Shown here one piece after another: positions 22,571 to 34,424 of a DNA stretch of 64,000 bases. The notes below the pieces were generated by a model. That model saw only the letters and a program-made list of their open reading frames with translations, ran no database searches and was not told the DNA's origin. The first letter of the stretch is position 1, and the number at the start of each line of letters is the position of its first letter. Both the position numbers and the translations under genes were made by a program. This DNA is from Galeopsis tetrahit (taxonomy: Eukaryota; Streptophyta; Magnoliopsida; Lamiales; Lamiaceae), in the NCBI GenBank assembly GCA_963675135.1, contig OY776129.1, forward strand, positions 64,327,028-64,391,027, written 5' to 3'.

Positions 22571-23040
22571 TTCTGTGTTGAATGCAATCTAGTATCCATG
22601 GTCGATCGAATTCGTCGAGATCTGTTCGGCGCCGGAGAGATCGACGAAGACGAGGTCGGGTCCCGAGCGCAGTAGACCGTTTGCCGGGGTAGATCGGGGT
22701 TATGGATCGGTGCGGCGGTGCTTCGCATTCCTTTGCCGGCAGAGCCGACGCTTCAGAGAAATAGAGAAGGTGAGGGGTGCAGATCTGCCATACTCCCCGG
22801 CGATGGCGGCGGCTCCGCGCGTCTTCGTCTCCGACGATGGTGGCTACGACTCCGTCTTCGTCTTCGTCTTCGTCTCCGACGATGATGCCTCCGCTCGCGA
22901 AGCGCTGCAAGATGGGCGGAATCCTAGATCGGCGACGATGAAACTAGTGGGCAAACCTAGGTTGGTTTTCTCCTTTATAAAAACATTAGATCTTTTGATG
23001 ATTCATTCTTTTTCCATTTTATAAGTCTGTTTCTTAAGAA
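22571..23040 (+). other. GC-rich exon-like island replacing the end of copy A
   Basis: CG-rich sequence with TCTTCGTCTTCGTCTCCGAC repeats, open in several frames. It begins exactly where copy A departs from copy B and ends at a donor-like CCTAGGTTGG / TATAAAAAC transition. It looks like a fused foreign 5' gene fragment. No domain is recognised. Confidence 0.35.
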
Positions 23041-23468
23041 AAATAAAAAGCCCTTTTGAGGTGCTTCTTCACTTATGACTTATGCAATTTATGGTAAGTG
23101 TTTACACTTTGATTTTGTAATTTGAGATTATCAATCTTTCACCATTGTAAGTGTTTACCGTTTGATTTGGTAATTGGAGATTATCAACCTGATAATTATA
23201 TTTCTGGCAGGAACTCCAACAATTACGCACTCCAGGTGTTCGATAAAATGCACATAAGAAAAATAATAAAAAAAACTACTTGAATTTGAGTTACCCTTTT
23301 CATTACTAAGTGATTACTTTTTTCTTTTTTTTCTTCTCCAAAACTAATTGGTGTACTGTTGCCTAACAATTTTGAAATGAAACTAAAGTTCAGATGAACT
23401 TAATTTTCTAAGTATTTGACACCCCAAGGAAGATGATAAAGAATAATCTTCATTTTCTTCATAAATTG

Positions 23469-23570
23469 TGTGTAAATGTGCAATGTTCGTATAAATGTGG
23501 AATGTATGTGTAAATGTGCAATGTTTGTTTAAATGTGTAATGTATGTGTGAATGTGCAATGTGTATATTA
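23469..23570. repeat. About 20-bp tandem motif TAAATGTGCAATGTnTGTg
   Basis: Five imperfect copies of TAAATGTG(C/G/T)AATGT spaced about 20 bp. The flanking sequence 23041-23790 is AT-rich with no gene. Confidence 0.7.
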
Positions 23571-24821
23571 GACTATATTAAATTTTTGAACAACAAAAAT
23601 CTGAATAAAAAATTGTTCTGTAATTTAAAATTTTTATTTAAAAATGATATAAACAAATTTTTTTAATTTAAAAATTGAAAAATTCGACATAAAAAATTGT
23701 GAATAAAAAAAATTAAATATAAATTAAAATATTCTATAAATATAAAAATAATTTAAATATTAAAATTATGTAAAAAATGTCCTCTAGGTGCTATTTGGGT
23801 GACAAGATTACATTCTTGCCTTTATAGAGGAGGAAAGTAAGAACATGTCATGTTAGCCCCTTTTGTATTGTCTTGTCAACTTTTTTCCCCATCTCTCTCT
23901 CAACCATTCAATCTTCTTCCCACTCCCACTCTCTCTCTCTCTCCACAACTCATCGTTTCCAAAAAAAAAAAAAAAACCATTACCTTCTCCCCTCCATTCC
24001 ATTTTCGAAGGCCGATAAACCCTTCTTCTGAGTCTGTCTCCCTTTTAGGGAAAAGAACAAAGAAAAGAGGTAAAACCATGGCCGCCGCCTCCAAATCCAT
24101 GGTCGCCGCCCTTGAAGCTCCGTCGTCGATCTGCCATGGCGAAGATGAAGCTTTGTGGCCGCCGCCATGGCCGGGGAAGTCGTCGTGGCTCGGCGGCGAT
24201 CTAAAAAAACGAGAAATGTAACAGATCTAAAAAATAGAATATTTCAGATTTGGGGCGGCGGCGGCCATGGCTTCTTCGCCGGAGTGCTGCAGATCGGCGG
24301 CGACGGCTAAGGGCTCCTGTTCGTCTTCTTACAGAAAAGGGCGACCTTGGGAGAAGCTTCCATCTCTCCGACGAAGCTTCATCGCCTCCTTCTTTAAGAA
24401 AATTCCAGATCGAAGCCTTAGGAGACGCACCGCCGATGGATGCTTTGGGTACGGCCTTCATCTTCTTCCCAGGAAGACAAACTCATTTAAAAGGTAAAGA
24501 TTTGTTCAAATTCCCTGTTTCTTGAAACAATCAAAAATCTCGATGAAGGAAAAAAAAACATTAATATCTGAAATTGGTAGTGCAGATTTTTTTTTATTGT
24601 TGATTCGTTCGATTTTTTTTTTAAGGTCAGGGGAGTGCAGATTTTTGTAATGGGGGTATTGATTTTTAAATTTTTTGTGTTGAAGAAGATGAAAATGTAG
24701 GTTTTGAGTTTTAATATTTTTGTGTTGAAGAAGATGAAAGATCTTCGTCAACAGAAGCTTTTGTAATGGAGGTTTTGAGTTTTAAATTTTTTGTGTTGAA
24801 GAAGATGAAGATCCTGTCCTG

Positions 24822-24855
<34 letters not shown>

Positions 24856-24901
24856 TTTTTACTAAAAAGAACTGTTGTTTTGTTGTAAAGTCGTTTTTGT
24901 G

Positions 24902-25049
24902 TTGATGCAAATAGCGTGGGTCGCTGATGCAAATTTATTTTTCGTTGATGCAAATTTATTTTTGTTCGTCGATGCAAATTTTGTTTGTGATGCAAATCTT
25001 TTCTATGTTGATGCAAATTATTTTTTGTCATTGATGCAAATTTTATTTT
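24902..25049 (+). repeat. Array 1: seven spaced GATGCAAAT motifs
   Basis: Seven copies of GATGCAAAT in one orientation, about 15-28 bp apart, separated by T-rich spacers. The same array recurs at 26537-26660 (degenerate, minus), 29539-29708 (plus) and 30616-30775 (minus). Confidence 0.9.
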
Positions 25050-25494
25050 GGGTTAAAAAATCTATATTCTGTTTCCAACCAATCTTGAATTTGCTTAAAA
25101 TTCAGGCCCACAGTCAAAGTGTGTTTTCTTGCATCATTTGCAAAATTAAAGAATAAACTCTATTACACAAGTTGAGAGAGAACAAGTGTCGGTTTATTAC
25201 ACAAGTTGAGAGAGAAATATAAATACATTCATAAATTTTCATAATTTAATACGATCCACCTACCTTATGTGTATAAATATATTCATAAATTTTCATAATT
25301 TCATACGTATTTAAAGTATGTTTATTTAACTCTACAAGGATGGTGAATTTTTATAAATATAAAGGTGTGTTATTAGAAAGAAAAAAAAAGTATAAGAGAG
25401 AAATTATTTTTGTTAGAATTATGAGAATTTGAATCTTACAAATATACAGTCATTTGGATTTTTCGAAGCAATAATTTCATATATTTTTGCTGCC

Positions 25495-25890
25495 GCTTTA
25501 AATTTCATTCCAAATAACATAAAATATCTTTAAATTTGATCAACGACAGTGCGAGAGACAGGAAAATAGAGTTTTAGTTTCTATCATACAGCAAGGAGAG
25601 TTGAGACAACATTCAGCTACATGTATGGATATCAAGATATGATTATCAGATTATGTTAATCAAGGATCCATGAATTAAGATCCTAAAGTAATTAAAGCTT
25701 AAACTGACTACATCTGTAATTAAAATAAATTTCATTTCAAATAACATAAAATATCTTTAAATCTGATCAACGACAATGCGAGAGAGAGGAAAAGAGAGCT
25801 TTAGTTTCTATCATACAACAAGGAGAGTCGAGAAGGAAAGCAGTGGATATCAGGATATGATTATGTTAATCAAGGATCCATGAATCAAGC
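25495..25890 (+). repeat. Local direct duplication, about 235-bp period
   Basis: CAAATAACATAAAATATCTT, GATCAACGACA(G/A)TGCGAGAGA and TTATGTTAATCAAGGATCCA occur twice in the same order (from about 25510 and about 25740), with several substitutions and small gaps. Confidence 0.85.
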
Positions 25891-26069
25891 TAGTCAATAT
25901 CCAAAATCCATCATTGATGTGGAATAGCACAATTTCACAAAAACACATTTGTTTGCTGTTAAGTATTTTAGATATGATTTAGTGAATTTCTAATGTTTAA
26001 TTTAGTTGTGGATTTTTAATATTTATTTTATTGTTTAATTTAATTTAATCCCCATGTTTTACTTGGACT

Positions 26070-26196
26070 TTTGGAGTGCATGGGGCAGGGCACGAAATGT
26101 TGCCCCGCAGCAGGTGGCAGGGCAGGGCAGGGCGGATACTTATGAACGCAGGGCAGATTTGGATATTTAACTATCTGCCCTGCTCTGCCCCATTGC
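26070..26196. repeat. GC-rich inverted repeat built on GGGCAGGGCA
   Basis: GGGGCAGGGCA on the left and TGCCCTGCTCTGCCCC on the right, with tandem GGCAGGGCAGGGCAGGGC between. It may be the collapsed ends of a small hAT-like MITE, but no target duplication could be read. Confidence 0.55.
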
Positions 26197-26204
26197 CATT
26201 CGTC

Positions 26205-26370
26205 CGCCTATAAGCTTTTCATTTTACCATTTTAGTCTGTCCGCATATAAATTTCTCATACCTTTTTTGTAAATACTTTTTCTTACACTTCACTTTATAT
26301 TTTAATTTTTCTCTCTCCTTCTTCCAATCACATCACTTGTACTATATATAGACGGACCGAGAGAGTATTT
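26205..26370. mobile_element. Degraded Stowaway-type MITE
   Basis: GTCCGCCTATAAGC and TTTTACCATTTTAGTCTGTCC on the left, GACGGACCGAGAGAGTA on the right. It is a relative of the intact elements at 43771 and 45075. The left terminus is mutated. Confidence 0.6.
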
Positions 26371-27887
26371 GTCAAAACCAAGCGAAAGCATATCGAAAGC
26401 ATATCATAATGTAATAAGAACACAAAATCAAATTCACAGTTTGCAAGCCTAAATCGAATCTGACAAGTCCCTAAATTCACAAAAATACAAAAATTAATAT
26501 AAAACTCACAAAATCACAAAAAATACGAAAATAAAATTTGCATCAATGAGAAAATAATTTGCACCAACTAAGAAAATACTTGCACCAACGAACAAAAATA
26601 AATTTGGATCAACAAAAAATAAATTTGAATCAACCAACGAGCTTTTTGCATTAACACAACAAAACTTCACAACAACACAACAGTTATTTTTAGTATAAAA
26701 AAATAGATCAGCAGGACAATATCTTCATCTTCTTCGACACAAAAAAATTAAAACTCAATCTCCATTACAAAAGCTTTGCAGGACGAAGATCTTCATCTTC
26801 CTCAACACAAAAATATTTAAACTCAAAGCCTATATCTTCTTCAGCACAAAAAATTTAAAACTCAATACCACCATTACAAAACCTCCATTACAAAAATCTG
26901 CACCCCCCATAACCTTCAAAAGACTATACCAAAAAAAGAAATTCAAGTGTTTCAAGGGGTGTATTGATTACAAGAGTGGGTGCGCATTAGGGGTGGAAAA
27001 CCCTAGCCCACTAGCAGTCCCAAGTGGGGGTGGGAAACCCTAGCCGCCGCCTAAGAAAATTCCGGCACGGCGATGGAGGTTCGACGGCCATGGCGAAGGG
27101 CACCATCTTCTTCAAGGGGATCGCGACAGTGGCTTCGTCTTCTTCCAGTCTCCGGCAAAGGGCGGCGACTTCGTCTCCTTCAAGGAGCCACCACGAACCG
27201 ACCCTTCGTCTTCACCACGAATCAAAGAAAACAATAAAAAAAAATTGTTGCAGAACAAAATCTAAAAATTTATAAACAAAAATCAAAGATTCAAACAAAT
27301 CATTGTTTCGCCCCAAAAGAATTTCGACGAAACAAAAACCAAAATGATGCTACCTTTTGCAGAGAAGATATCTAAAACACCGAGATCGTGAAAATGGGTG
27401 CCAATTTAGGAGCCGATCTGTAACGGACTCGCCGGTTCGTCTCCTTCGCCACCCACAGATCCATCATCGTCTTCAGATCCGAACGGCGCCGCCGCCATCA
27501 ACTACCATCTCCCCGTCGTCGATCTGTCTCGGGGCTTCGTCTTTGTCGCCTTCGTCGGAGGTCGTGAAGACGAAGGTCGTAGCCTTGCCTTGGCCACAGA
27601 TCGCCCGCGATTTCAACGGCGGCAGCGGAGGGTGGAGGGGCTTCACGTACGGCGGCGATAGAGACAGGTCAAGGAAAGCTTTTCAGCGGCGGCCATGGGG
27701 AGTTGGGGAGGAGAGCATTACAATGGCGGTTGGGGATGGAGGAAAGCTTTTCAGCGGCAGCCATGGGGTGGGGTTTTGAAGGCGTAGGAGAGAGGAGAAG
27801 AGAGAAGAAGATGAGGCGTGTTTGAGAGGAAGGGTAGGTGGGTGAGGTGTTTAATAAGAATGGAGAGAAAAATGAGGAATGAACTAA

Positions 27888-28127
27888 GGTTGTGTTTAGA
27901 TGGAGGTATTTGATTTGAGGATGTATTTCAAATGAAAGGTTTTAAAAATAGATGGATTTCAAATGACATGGTTTTAGTGAGAATTTCAAATCCTCTCAAT
28001 TTTAACTATAAATTGTGTAAGCAAAAATCTAAGTATTTGAAATCCATTGATAATCCAAACAAGTGGAGTGGATTTGGACGGTGGATTTGAAATCCATGAG
28101 CCCAAATCCACCCAACCAAACGCAGCC
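27888..28127. mobile_element. Harbinger/Tourist-like MITE, target duplication TAA
   Basis: A 240-bp element from GGTTGTGTTTAGATGG to CCAACCAAACGCAGCC, flanked by TAA (27885-27887, 28128-28130). It is inserted in the right arm of element X and related to the MITE at 49275. Confidence 0.85.
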
Positions 28128-29538
28128 TAAGGGTAATTTAGGTCTTTTAGATTATTTTGGCACCTAAAATCAACTTTTTAAAAAAGTTGCACCTACGTAG
28201 TGTTTGGGGGTGAAAATAGCACCTAAGCAACCATAAACTCAAAAATGTAATATAATTTAAAATCTTTATTTAAAAATGATGTAAACAATTTTTTTAATGA
28301 AAGAAAAAGAGTTTATTGCTACTTAGGTGCCATTTTCACCCTCCAACACTGTGTAGGTGCAATTTTTTAAAAAAGTTGATTTTAGGTGCCAAAACACACT
28401 TGAAAAACCCAAAATACCCTTTCTTAAAATTTCTCTCTCCTTACACATTCCTATCTCTCCTTACACAATTGCAGACGGGTCCCATCAAACTTGTTTGTCT
28501 TGAATTCAATTTGAACCTCTCTTCTCTCATACGCCTCATCTTCTCCTCTCTCCTTCTTCTTAAAAATCCCAGCAACCCAAAGGAGTCGAAAAAGTTTTCC
28601 TCCACCCCAAACCGCCCATTGTAATGCTCAACTCCGATCTGTACGATGATGCCGTCGCCCACCGCTGTAAGAAAAATGTTAGGGGTGAGCTCCGTGCCTC
28701 CGTCGTCAATCTGCCACCACTGTCGCCGCCGACGTCATAGCTTGGCCATGACCTCCTCCATTGGCACTGCAAGACGAAGAAACCACCCCCTTCGTGTACC
28801 GACGCCGCCTCTTGTCCACTGTCGCCGCCCATTAACAGCGACACACCACTCAAGCCGCCGTCCGGATCTGAAGAAGAAGATGGATCTGTGGTGGCGGCAA
28901 AGAAGATGAAGCGGCGAGTTCAAGCCCTCCGACGATCCGTTACAGATCGGCTCCTAAATTGGCACTCATTTTCACGATCTCGGTGTTTTAGATATCTCCT
29001 CTGCGACTCCAGGTTCGTGGTGTGTTAGATTTGTTCTTGAATGACCGATCTACCATTTTGATTTTTTAGATTTTTTCTTGAATGGAGAGATGTAGATTTT
29101 GGACTGTAATTTTTTAGAATTGTTTGTTCAAAAACTGAAATTTGTGATTTGGAGATGGAAAGAAACAAGGAGCAGACATGGTTGAGATGACACGAAGCCG
29201 CCATTGTTGAAGGAGATGAAGTAACATCTTTTTTTTTCTTTACTTTAACTATGTAAGACTCAATTTTTATTTTGTGATTCAGAAAAGTGTTATTAATATT
29301 CTTGAAGAAGGCAGATATGTAATTTCATTTTTATTTTTTTACAATACATGATTTTTTATTTTTAAGGTAGGTTTTCATTTTTTGAATTTTGAAACTTGAT
29401 CTGTAACAGCAAAATTGGTGGAATTTGGGTTTGGCCATTTCCATTTTCATGGAACTCAAAATGTATGATTTCTTGTTATTATTGTAGAAATATTGACGGA
29501 ATATTACTCGAATTGTTGGTGTAACTTCATTTGTTGTT

Positions 29539-29708
29539 AATGCAAATTATTTCTTAGTTGATGCAAATAGGTTTCTTCATTGATGCAAATTTTTAATTGT
29601 TGATGCAAATAGGTTTCTTCATTGATGCAAATTTTTAATTCGTTGATGCAAATATTTTTTTGGAATTTTTATTGGTTCGATTTTTTTTTGTTTGTTGATG
29701 CAAATTAT
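29539..29708 (+). repeat. Array 3: seven spaced GATGCAAAT motifs (one is TAATGCAAAT)
   Basis: Seven motifs in one orientation with T-rich spacers, including an internal duplicate GATGCAAATAGGTTTCTTCA. Confidence 0.9.
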
Positions 29709-30615
29709 TTTTCTCATTTCTAGTCAAGTCCTTCTCTTCTAATTCTAAAAATTAAAATATAGTGAGAACAGTGTAACAATTAAATCATTGAAAAGTGACC
29801 ATAATATAATTTTAATCAAAGTTTAGTTCATTCTCGAAAAAAATAATTAAAATTCTCGAAAAAAAAAAGTAAACATTAGTGTTTGAATAGTTTTTCTTCC
29901 TCTTATGGAAATTTGTATTGACTTGATAAATTGAGTAGGAGTACAGGATATATATATAAATGTACGCATGTGTAAACAAGGAAATGTTTTTAACTGTATG
30001 CACAATTTTAGGGATTATATAAATCAATTAATCCTAAAGATATTCCTAAATATCTCTTATATTCCTAAATATCTCTTATAAATCAATTATTCCTAAAGAT
30101 ATTCCTAAATATCTCTTATATAAATAAATTATTTTTGTATGTAGAAAGTTTTCAGTTTAAGCTTTAACTAATTTTGAATCATAACTAGCTGAATTCATGG
30201 ATCCTTGATTAACAAAATTATAAAGATATATGAAATTATTGCTTCAAAAAATCCAAATGACTATTTATTTGTAAGATTCAAATTCTCATAATTCACCATC
30301 CTTGTACAGTTAAAATAAACGTACTTTAAATACGTATGAAATTATGAAAATTTATGAATATATTTATACACATAAGGTACTTGGATCGTATTAAATTATG
30401 AAAATTAATGAATATATTTATATTTCTCTCTCAACTTGTGTAATAAACCGAAACTTGTTGAGTTTATTATTTTATTCTGCAAATGATGCAAGAAAACACA
30501 CTTTGACCGTGGGCCTGAATTTTAAGCAAAAAATCACACTTTGACCGTGGGCCTGAATTTTAAGCAAATTCAAGATTGGTTGGAAACAGAATATGGATTT
30601 TTTAACCCAAAATAA

Positions 30616-30775
30616 AATTTGCATCAATGACAAAAAATAATTTGCATCAACATAGAAAAGATTTGCATCACAAACAAAATTTGCATCGACGTACAAAAAC
30701 GAAAATTAAATTTGCATCAACGAAAAATAAATTTGCATCATCGACACACGCTATTTGCATCAACACAAAACCGAC
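30616..30775 (-). repeat. Array 4: seven spaced ATTTGCATC motifs
   Basis: Seven ATTTGCATC copies, the reverse complement of arrays 1 and 3. They lie next to sequence closely matching 25050-25490 in inverse orientation. Confidence 0.9.
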
Positions 30776-32106
30776 TTTACAACAAAACAACAGTTCTTTT
30801 TAGTAAAAAAAAATAAAAATATAGCAGGACAAGATCTTCATCTTCTTCAACACAAAAAATTTAAAACTCAAAACCTCCATTACGAAAGCTTCTGTTGACG
30901 AAGATCTTCATCTTCTTCAACACAAAATATTAAAACTCAAAACCTACATCTTCATCTTCTTCAACACAGAAATTTAAAACTCAATACCCCCATTACAAAA
31001 CCTCCATTACAAAAATCTGCACTCCCCTGACCTTCAAAAAAAAAATAAAAAAAATCGAACCAACAATAAAATAAAAATCTGCACTACCAATTTCAGATAT
31101 TAATGTTTTTTTTTCCTTCATCGAGATTTTTGATTTTTTCAAGAGACAGAGAATTTGAACAAATCTTTACCTTTTAAATGACTTTGTCTTTCCTGGGAAG
31201 AAGACGAAGGCCGTACCCAAAGCATCCATAGGCGGTGCGTCTCCCAAGTCCCAAGGCTTCGATCTGGAATTTTCTTAAAGAAGGAGGCGATGAAGCTTCT
31301 CCCAAGGTCGCCCACTTTTGTAAGAAGACGAACAGGAGCCCTTAGCCGTCGCCGCCGATCTGCAGCACTCCGGCGAAGAAGTCATGGCCGCCGCCGCCCC
31401 AAATCTGAAATATTCTATTTTTTAGATCCGTTACATTTCTCGTTTTTTTAGATCGCCGCCGAGCCACGACGACTTCCCCGGCCATGGCGGCGGCCACAAG
31501 CTTCATCTTCGCCATGGAAGATCGACGACGGAGCTTCGAAACTTGCGGAAACCTTCGAAAGGTTCTTCAGATCGGCCACATATTCAGATTTGGGGCGGCT
31601 GCGGCCATGGCTTATTCGCCGAAGTGCTGCAGATGACAGAAACCTGTAAAGACGACGAAGCCATGGCGGCGGCCACAAAACTTCATCTTCGCCATGGCAG
31701 ATCGGCGACGGATCTTCAAGGCGGACGACCATGGTGGGAGCGTCGACGGCGAACAGCTTGGCAATGGCGATGTTGGTGGGCCGTCTTCGCCGGAGAGTTG
31801 GAGGCGGCGGCCATGGTGGGGCGGCTGCGGCAAGGGGGTGGCAAAAGAGTTTTTTGGTTGCTGGGATTTTGAATAAGAAGTAGATGAAGGAGGTGGGGTT
31901 GAAGGAGAGAGAGAAGAGAGAGGAGAGAGGAGGGAGGAGACGGTTTAGAGAGAGGAGGGGTGAGATGTTTTAAGAATCTTATCTTCTCCACTATAAGGGC
32001 AAGAATGTAATCTTGGCACCCAAATGACACCTAAATGAGAGGTTTTAAAAAGGTAGCACTTAATGAGTTTTACCAAGTTCAAAAGACACTAGAATAGAAT
32101 GGCCCC

Positions 32107-34390
32107 AAAGAAAAATGCAAATCTAATTGAATTTCTAAAAAATAAAATCTGACTCAACAGTCAGCACACTGTCCAAGACAGACCGCAGTGTACTCTCCAA
32201 AGTAATTTTTGGTTTTTTTTGTAATAATTAATTGAAAATAAGGGTAGAATGGACATTTTATGTGTCATTTTGTCGTGGAGAGTAATAATTTAAAGTAGTA
32301 TTAATTTGTAATAAAAGTCATTCATTTTTATTAGAGGGTGATTTCCAAAAAAAAAAAAATCGTGACGGTCATCGTGTACAAAAAATTTTTTAACGGAGAA
32401 TTATTATTATCAGTCAAACCGAATTGACTGTGCCAAGTCACTCACAAAACAACAAATTTTGGGTACAACAAAAACAGGGGCAGATTGAAACAAATTTTTC
32501 ACACATTGGAGTGATGAATTAATTAATTTTAGAATGATTTTTTTTTTTAACGCAGATTATTATTATCACTCAAATCGAATTGACTGTGCCAAGTCATTCA
32601 CAAAACAACAAATTTTGGGTACAACAAAAACAGAAATTTTGGGTACAACAAAAACAGGGCAGATTGGAACAAGTTTTCACACATTGGGAGTGATGAACTA
32701 ATTAATTTTAGAATGGAAATAGTAGTGACCTAATCAAACCAGTTCTGTAGGTTTTAAGTCACAGTTTAGGTTTAGAACATTGTAAGTATTTCTATATAAG
32801 AGTACATCTACCCAACTTTTTCACCCAATGCTAATTGAAATTTGGATATTCTGCTGTAAGTAATTTTGTTAAAATGAAATGTACAATAATTTTTTTTTTT
32901 TTTTTTTTTTTAGAAATATCACTTGTTTTTATTTCAAATTCAATAAAATTTGAAAAAAAAAATGAAGTTTAGGATTTAGGGTTTAGAAATTAAAGGAGAA
33001 AAATGAAGTCAATTTTTTTTTTTTTTTTTGTTATCTTCACTTTATTCCATTTAAGTCGTGTGCAATTTTTTTTTTAACGGAGGATTATCACTCGGGTAGG
33101 GCTGCTGTGTACTCAAGTACACGATGTACTTGAGTCCAGCTATATAGGAAATATATATTATATATATGATAAATAATAAAATATTTAACAAAACTCATTG
33201 TAGTCTAATGGTTGTCCTAGGATTTCCTTAACAATAACATATTTTCACACATTGGAGTGATGAATTAATTCAATTTTCAACAAATTTAGGTTCGAGCAAA
33301 AAATAATAACATATTTTCACACATTGGAGCTAGCAAAAAATAATAACATATTTTCACACATTGGAGTGATGAATTAATTCAATTTTCAACAAATTTAGGT
33401 TCGAGCAAAAAATAATAACATATTTTCACACATTGGAGTGATGAATTAATTCAATTTTCAACAAATTTAGGTTCGATTCCCCCTTCTAGCAAAAAATAAT
33501 AACATATTTTCACACATTGGAGTGATGAACATTGGAGTGATGAATTAAAATTTTCACACATTGGAGTGATGAATTAATTAATTTTAGAATGATTTTTCAC
33601 ACATTGGAGTGATGAATTAATTAATTTTAGAATGATTTTTTTTTTTTTAACGCAAGATTATTATTATCACTTAAACCGAATTGAGTGTGCCAAGTCATTC
33701 ACAAAACAACAAATTTTGGGTACAACAAAAACAGAAATTTTGGATAGTGATGAACTAATTAATTTTAGAATGGAAATAGTAGTGACCTAATCAAACCAGT
33801 TCCGTAGGTCACAGTTTAGGTTTAGAACATTGTAAGTATTTCTATATAAGAGTACATCTGCCCAAAGTTTTACCCAACGCTAATTGAAATTTGGATATTC
33901 TGCTGTAAGTAATTTTGTTAAAATGAAATGTACAATAATTATAAACTATCCGAACTACACACCATAATTATAAAAACAGACTAGTACATGACCATCACAA
34001 TTGACTAATTTGACTTGCCACCCTAGTCACTCTCACTTGCTTTTATTTCAAATTTAGTAAAAATTGAAAAAAAATGAAATTTGAGATTTAGGGTTTAGGA
34101 ATTAAAAGAGAAAATTTTCAGTTAGCCAATGATTGACTAATCTTTATCTTCACTTTATTCCATTTTAAAAAAAAAAAAATCGTGACAGTCAAAGAGTGAT
34201 TTTTTTTTTTTTAACGGAGGGATTATTATTATCACTCAAAATTCACAAAACAACAAATTTTTGGGACAACAAAAGACGAGCAGATTGAAACAAGTTTTCA
34301 CACATCGAGAGTGATGAACTAATTAATTTTAGAATATAAATAGTAGTGACCTAATCAAACCAGTTCCGTCGGTCCAAGTCTTAGATTTAG
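32107..34390 (+). repeat. Cluster B of multiplied gene-upstream segments (paralogue of cluster A)
   Basis: Same markers as cluster A: GACTGTGCCAAGTCA near 32420 and 32580 and a variant near 33675; TTAGGTTTAGAACATTGTAAG near 32770 and 33820. The opening 32107-32350 matches 20200-20440 almost base for base, including GTCAGCACACTG..CAAGACAGACCGCAGTG. 33110-33140 carries a short palindromic segment GTACTCAAGTACACGATGTACTTGAG that resembles the ends of the Mutator-like family at 10 kb. Confidence 0.8.
33235..33610 (+). repeat. About 70-bp tandem repeat, four to five copies
   Basis: ATTTTCACACATTGGAGTGA recurs about every 70 bp with the linker CAACAAATTTAGGTTCGAGC and AAAAAATAATAACAT. Copies are nearly identical and some are shortened. 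This is a local amplification inside cluster B. Confidence 0.9.
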
Positions 34391-34424
34391 AACATTGTAA
34401 GCATTTCTATATAAGAGTGCATCT

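Larger units (their letters stand above)
23790..28233. mobile_element. Element X: long-inverted-repeat (MULE/foldback-like) element
   Basis: Two arms in opposite orientation: left arm 23790-25160 (GC-rich segment 24070-24480, then an ATGCAAAT array), right arm about 26470-28233 (degenerate array, then GC-rich segment 27030-27780). The terminal motif is (T)AGGTGCTATTT near each end. The right end reads GAGTTTATGGTTGCTTAGGT on the minus strand. Possible target duplication AAAAATGT on both sides. It contains a nested Harbinger MITE (27888-28127), a Stowaway remnant and a local duplication. The GC-rich parts encode low-complexity Arg/Ser/Pro frames with no transposase motif. The left border is uncertain and the superfamily is inferred. 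Confidence 0.55.
28309..32106. mobile_element. Element Y: long-inverted-repeat (MULE/foldback-like) element, 3.8 kb, 9-bp target duplication
   Basis: Flanked by AAAGAAAAA on both sides (28300-28308, 32107-32115). The paralogous uninterrupted site at about 20200-20215 carries it once. The diverged terminal arms share three spaced AGGTG(C/T) motifs (on the left: TTAGGTGCCATTTTCACC, TGTAGGTGC, TTTTAGGTGCC). Each arm then has a GC-rich exon-like segment (28440-29000 plus; 31190-31900 minus) and a seven-copy ATGCAAAT array (29539-29708; 30616-30775). The right arm is a close inverted copy of the left arm of element X. No transposase was seen. The 9-bp duplication suggests Mutator-type insertion. 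Confidence 0.65.

Noticed and set aside
24875..25156. 93-codon ORF with VDANLF repeats
   Set aside because: It is simply a translation of the GATGCAAAT array; the same happens on the minus strand at 30472-30696.
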